Origin: Microcaldota archaeon
Lineage (GTDB): Archaea; Micrarchaeota; Micrarchaeia; Micrarchaeales; Micrarchaeaceae
Reading direction: 5' to 3'
DNA length: 7,125 nucleotides
Assembly: GCA_021806185.1 (NCBI GenBank)
Contig: JAJZXZ010000009.1
Span: 4,230 to 11,354, forward strand
Made by a program: the position numbers and the translations under genes. Shown here one piece after another: positions 6,212 to 7,125 of this stretch. Position 1 is the stretch's first letter. Each line of letters opens with the position of its first letter. Under the pieces are notes generated by a model that was given only the letters and a program-made list of their open reading frames with translations, was not told the DNA's origin and did not search any database.

Positions 6212-6487
6212 ATGGATTATTTGATGCCTGAAGGCGCAACAGCTGCGCTTAAAGCCGGGGAGCTGCGCACGCGCGTAAAAAGAGCTGGTATGCTGCAGTT
6301 CATCGTATTCAGGATAAAGAGGGTGGCGCTCGGCGGCTCTGATTACCCTGAGCTCTTCTCTGATAGGATGATTGACCTTAGCGAGCTGCAGAGGATAGCC
6401 GACAGCGTCGGCCTCCCTGTAGAGGCGCAGAACGGAAGGGCTTTCCCATCAGGCAAAGGCGCGAAGGACTTCCTCGGCGTAAGATGA
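6212..6487 (+). CDS. Small basic hypothetical protein (91 aa), function unknown
   Basis: I do not recognise this protein. It is 91 aa, has no membrane segment, no signal peptide and no cysteine, and is rich in Arg and Lys. A basic N-terminal half (about 14-42: LKAGELRTRVKRAG then IVFRIKRVALGG) is followed by an acidic, helical stretch (YPELFSDRMIDLSELQRIADSVG) and a Gly/Lys-rich tail (FPSGKGAKDFLGVR). Even charge distribution and clean ending suggest a real, folded cytoplasmic protein, possibly nucleic-acid or ribosome binding, but that is speculation. ATG 6212 is preferred; the frame is open back to a TTG at 6197, which would fall too close to the putative TATA box, and a second ATG at 6224 is possible. 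Only a weak GGTG precedes 6212. It is divergent from nuoH and convergent with the surface-protein gene, so it is probably monocistronic. Confidence 0.7.
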   Translation: MDYLMPEGATAALKAGELRTRVKRAGMLQFIVFRIKRVALGGSDYPELFSDRMIDLSELQRIADSVGLPVEAQNGRAFPSGKGAKDFLGVR

Positions 6488-7125
6488 TCAGCCGTTTGCC
6501 ACTGTGATCTCGCCCGTCGCATTCTTCGCCGCACCGAGCTGCGTGTAATTCAGTGCGATGTCGTATGTGGTGCTCACGGTTTGCAGCGGTATCGGCACAT
6601 TTACGCACGACATCGTAAGGTCGGCTGTCTGGCCAGGGGCTATCGATACGCTGACATTCTGGCTCTTCTTGAGGCCCGGAGCGAAGCATGCGGCCTTTGT
6701 GATTTTTATCGCTGTTGTCATGTTGTTGGTGAGCCCTATCACAGCAGTGGAGTTAGCATCCGAGAAGCTCACCACCCTGCACGGCAGCGAGACGTTGAAT
6801 ATGCCGCAAACGTTTACCAGCGTGCTCACCCACCCGGCGCTCCTGTTCGAGAGGTTTAAGGAGAGCAGAAGGTCTATTCCAGCGTTGTTGGCGAGCAATA
6901 TGGTGCTCCTATTCACGAAAGAGTACAGGCTTGCGGTGTAGTTCTGCGTCACCTCGGTCTCGTTTATGAGGACGTTGACCTCGCTGCTGTTGTGTATCGT
7001 GCTGACGCCGCTGGAACACACATATATGTTGTTCGCTGGGTAGACTATCCCGTTGCAGGTTGAGTTAACGCTTATGTTCACCGGTGCTGCATTCTTCTTG
7101 AGGTAGCTTATGAAGTTTCCGTACT
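6488..7125 (-). CDS. Secreted or surface glycoprotein, pilin-like C-terminal region (5' end beyond window)
   Basis: The frame is open from the right edge to a TGA at 6490..6488, giving 211 codons of the C-terminal part. A GTG at 7081 is in frame but the frame continues upstream (YGNFISYLKKNAAP), so it is not the real start. The sequence is beta-rich, with many Ser, Thr, Asn and Val. It has 14 N-x-S/T sequons, none with Pro in the middle, and six cysteines (residues 23, 36, 106, 115, 146 and 173 of the visible part), an even number that would suit disulphides. No hydrophobic anchor is visible; one would be expected at the unseen N-terminus. The end pattern (apparent repeats of a short beta unit, Y-D-I-A-L-N-Y-T then G-E-I-T-V) resembles C-terminal domains of archaeal pilin-like surface proteins; this resemblance is from general memory, not a search. 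S-layer-associated protein is an alternative. Confidence 0.75.
   Translation of the reverse strand, partial: YGNFISYLKKNAAPVNISVNSTCNGIVYPANNIYVCSSGVSTIHNSSEVNVLINETEVTQNYTASLYSFVNRSTILLANNAGIDLLLSLNLSNRSAGWVSTLVNVCGIFNVSLPCRVVSFSDANSTAVIGLTNNMTTAIKITKAACFAPGLKKSQNVSVSIAPGQTADLTMSCVNVPIPLQTVSTTYDIALNYTQLGAAKNATGEITVANG

Noticed and set aside
6159..6239. Longer NuoH starting at ATG 6239
   Set aside because: It would add 27 polar residues unlike the family, ignore the AAGGAGG before 6158 and overlap the divergent gene.
6440..6540. Terminator between the convergent genes
   Set aside because: No hairpin followed by a T-tract was seen on either strand around 6488.
6558..6941. Plus-strand open frames opposite the surface-protein gene
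   Set aside because: The minus-strand frame has coherent surface-protein composition and runs to the window edge; the plus frames look like shadows.
1..7125. CRISPR array, tRNA, rRNA, insertion sequence or long direct repeats
   Set aside because: None seen by reading; nearly all bases belong to coding sequence. Short recurring words reflect codon preference in membrane proteins.

Overview
The window is almost entirely one minus-strand operon for the membrane arm of respiratory complex I (NADH-quinone oxidoreductase type 1 / Fpo-like). Reading from high to low coordinates the order is nuoH, nuoI, nuoJ, nuoK, nuoL, nuoM and a 3'-truncated nuoN that runs off the left edge. The genes are extremely tightly packed: gaps of 7, 15 and 7 bases, and 1- to 4-base overlaps at J/K, K/L and L/M. 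Only nuoH carries a full Shine-Dalgarno sequence, so the downstream genes look translationally coupled.

To the right, a 53-bp divergent gap separates nuoH from a small plus-strand gene (91 aa, basic, not recognised) that has an AT-rich TATA-like box and may be leaderless. This gene meets, stop codon against stop codon (TGA then TCA, no spacer), a minus-strand gene for a secreted or surface protein. That protein has 14 N-glycosylation sequons and six cysteines, and its N-terminus lies beyond the right edge.

The organism is most likely an archaeon. The indications are NuoI and NuoH of the archaeal/Fpo-like style, a TATA-like element close upstream of a start codon, the sequon-dense surface protein, and the absence of NuoE/F/G in the visible part. 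An ARMAN-like Micrarchaeota or a relative is my best guess, but this is inference and a bacterium is not excluded. The peripheral-arm genes nuoA-D, normally just upstream of nuoH, are absent: nuoH starts the transcription unit.

The most unusual feature is biochemical. Several residues that are near-universal in the proton path of complex I are altered. The central TM7 lysine is Asn in NuoM and Glu in NuoN. The TM5 and TM12 acidic residues of NuoM are Asp rather than Glu, and the second NuoK glutamate is Asp. The NuoJ TM3 tyrosine is Met, and the TM11 histidines of NuoL are Phe and Gln. NuoL otherwise keeps its charged set. All reading frames are open and full length, so this looks like a divergent but functional machine rather than decay. 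Comparisons with E. coli residues are from memory of those sequences and should be confirmed by alignment.
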